This document shows, piece by piece, positions 62,806 to 64,000 of a stretch of DNA of 64,000 bases. The notes beneath the pieces are model-generated. The model ran no database searches. It was not told the DNA's origin and worked only from the letters and a program-made list of their open reading frames with translations. The stretch lies in NCBI GenBank assembly GCA_000697665.1, contig KL197727.1, forward strand, positions 186,001 to 250,000, written 5' to 3'. This stretch comes from Jaapia argillacea MUCL 33604 (Eukaryota > Basidiomycota > Agaricomycetes > Jaapiales > Jaapiaceae). The translations under genes were made by a program, and so were the position numbers. How positions within the stretch are numbered: position 1 is the stretch's first letter; each line of letters starts with the position of its first letter.

Positions 62806-64000
62806 TCAGTTGTTCCCGTTATTGTTGTTGCCAACAGTGAACTGCAAAGAAATGAGGATTAGATCCCAACAAAGAGCATTAAATGCCAACACTCACATAA
62901 ATCATGTCATCCAAGGCGCCGTGCTGAGCGATGGCGACGAGGACAGGTTGGTGGTTAGCAGCGGAGTTGATCGACGCCATCCTATACACACCCGCATCCA
63001 ACCCACCCGTAACATTCGCCGTCAAAATCCCATTCTGCGCCTGGGCATTCAACCCCTTGAAGAACACAAACTTTGCCGGATTCGTGGGCTTGGTCTGAGT
63101 CAAGCTGTCCAATTGTTCAATCACAACATGTGAATGACCCTCCACATCCCCATTGCCGTTGGTAAACTGAGGCGCGGCAAAATAATTCTGGTCTGCGTTG
63201 ACGAAATTGCCCGTCGCGAGATTACTGATGGCCATCTGGATCGTGAAGGACTGGTTAACGCCGAGGTTATCCATATTTTTGGGAAAGACGAATTTGGATG
63301 AGGGCATGTTGTTGACAGAGGCGATGACACCCATCGGAGCAGGATTGCAAGAGCCGCCTTTTACTTGTTGACCATTGGTGATGGGGAGGTTGGGGACGGT
63401 GAGGCAGAAATTAATGAAGTTGTTGGATGAGGTCTTGGAAGCGACTTGGCCGGCTTCTGGCTGGGATTGACCGTCATTCTCGAAGCCTTTGGCGATGACA
63501 TTAGGGTCGAGTGTCAAGGATGACTGGGGATCGCCGTCGGTGCCATTGACGTTCCCTTGGGAGGTAGCGGTGGACGTCGCCGTAGCCTGCGGATGAGACG
63601 ATGAGCCGGATAGTCAATATTTGACTGACAGGATGTGGACTTACTGCAGAAGTAGATGTGGTCACGGTTGCCGTTGCAGAAGTGGCAACGGTACTTGAGG
63701 ATGCGACGACGGATGTCGAGTTACCGCTGGTGGCCCCGGTGGCAGCAATCCGAGCATCGACATCAGCTTGAGTGTCGCAAGTAATACTAGTCCCAACGGA
63801 GTTCACGAGGGGTAATGCAGCACATCTAACGCAAAACGATCAGTCCCAACTGCGCTAAGTAGTGAAAAGTTAATGATTCATACATAGTACCGCTCGCACA
63901 TGGCTGGGAGGTGAACTGTCCGTTCACACATTGGGCAAATCCGCCGTTGATACAACCCTCGTCACCGGATTGACAGGGATCTCCGACCTTTAAGGTCTTG
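62806..64000 (-). CDS. Secreted cysteine-rich fungal protein, 3' part
   Basis: The gene runs off the right edge, so its start and signal peptide are missing. The first readable exon gives KTLKVGDPCQSG, then a Cys-rich motif (GCINGGFAQCVNGQFT, PCASGTMCAALPLVN, then SITCDTQADVDARI), then a Ser/Thr/Ala-rich linker. The main domain follows: GFENDGQSQPEAGQVASKTS, NNFINFCLTVPNLPITNG, GSCNPAPMGVIASVNNMPSS and SHVVIEQLDSLTQTKPTNP, ending DDMIYFTVGNNNNGNN after an intron at about 62837-62896. I know this combination as a conserved family of secreted proteins in wood- and soil-living basidiomycetes, without a settled function. The stop is at 62806-62808. Without the last splice the frame would stop at 62879. 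Confidence 0.75.

Noticed and set aside
62879-62900. Stop at 62879 for the secreted protein gene
   Set aside because: A GTGAGT donor follows DDMIY and an acceptor near 62837 gives a conserved-type end at 62806.

Overview
The window is nuclear DNA of a filamentous basidiomycete, most likely an agaricomycete (mushroom-forming) fungus. The genes are dense, carry many GT-AG introns of about 45-70 bases, and encode fungal families: a GPI-anchored chitin deacetylase, Rxt3, PEX10, MGR2, a bZIP factor, an alternative NADH dehydrogenase and a cytoplasmic dynein motor gene without its tail. All splice junctions were placed by eye from frame, GT-AG signals and family conservation.

Layout. 1-14.6 kb: the 3' part of a Sac1 phosphoinositide phosphatase, a NAP/SET-type histone chaperone, chitin deacetylase, an SRPK-type kinase (minus), a FRAY/OSR1-type Ste20 kinase, the Rieske protein of complex III (minus) and a small ASCH/PUA-like protein. 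14.9-24.8 kb: an intronless stand-alone aminoacyl-tRNA-synthetase-like protein (minus), the tail of a dead LINE in its upstream region, Rxt3 of the Rpd3L histone deacetylase complex (minus), a secreted glycerophosphodiester phosphodiesterase (minus) and a 1.66-kb gap. 24.8-36.1 kb: two calpain paralogs facing each other as an inverted pair, with an unidentified membrane-anchored protein and an NDE-type NADH dehydrogenase between them. 37-45.7 kb: a Nudix hydrolase, NPL4, an SDR-type reductase with a disturbed frame, a small orphan gene and a bZIP factor. 45.9-49.3 kb: a very compact run of COX19, MGR2/ROMO1, PEX10 and SNRPE. 49.4-60.9 kb: the dynein heavy chain motor gene. 61-64 kb: homoserine kinase and the 3' part of a secreted-protein gene.

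The genes do not form a biosynthetic cluster and most are housekeeping. COX19, MGR2 and the Rieske protein are mitochondrial, NDE is probably mitochondrial, and PEX10 is peroxisomal. PEX10 and MGR2 share a 65-bp promoter. The most notable items are the dynein gene that holds only linker and motor, the orphan synthetase-like protein, a 4-nt microexon in MGR2, a start codon alone on its exon in NPL4, an overlapping upstream reading frame on the bZIP gene and the inverted calpain pair.
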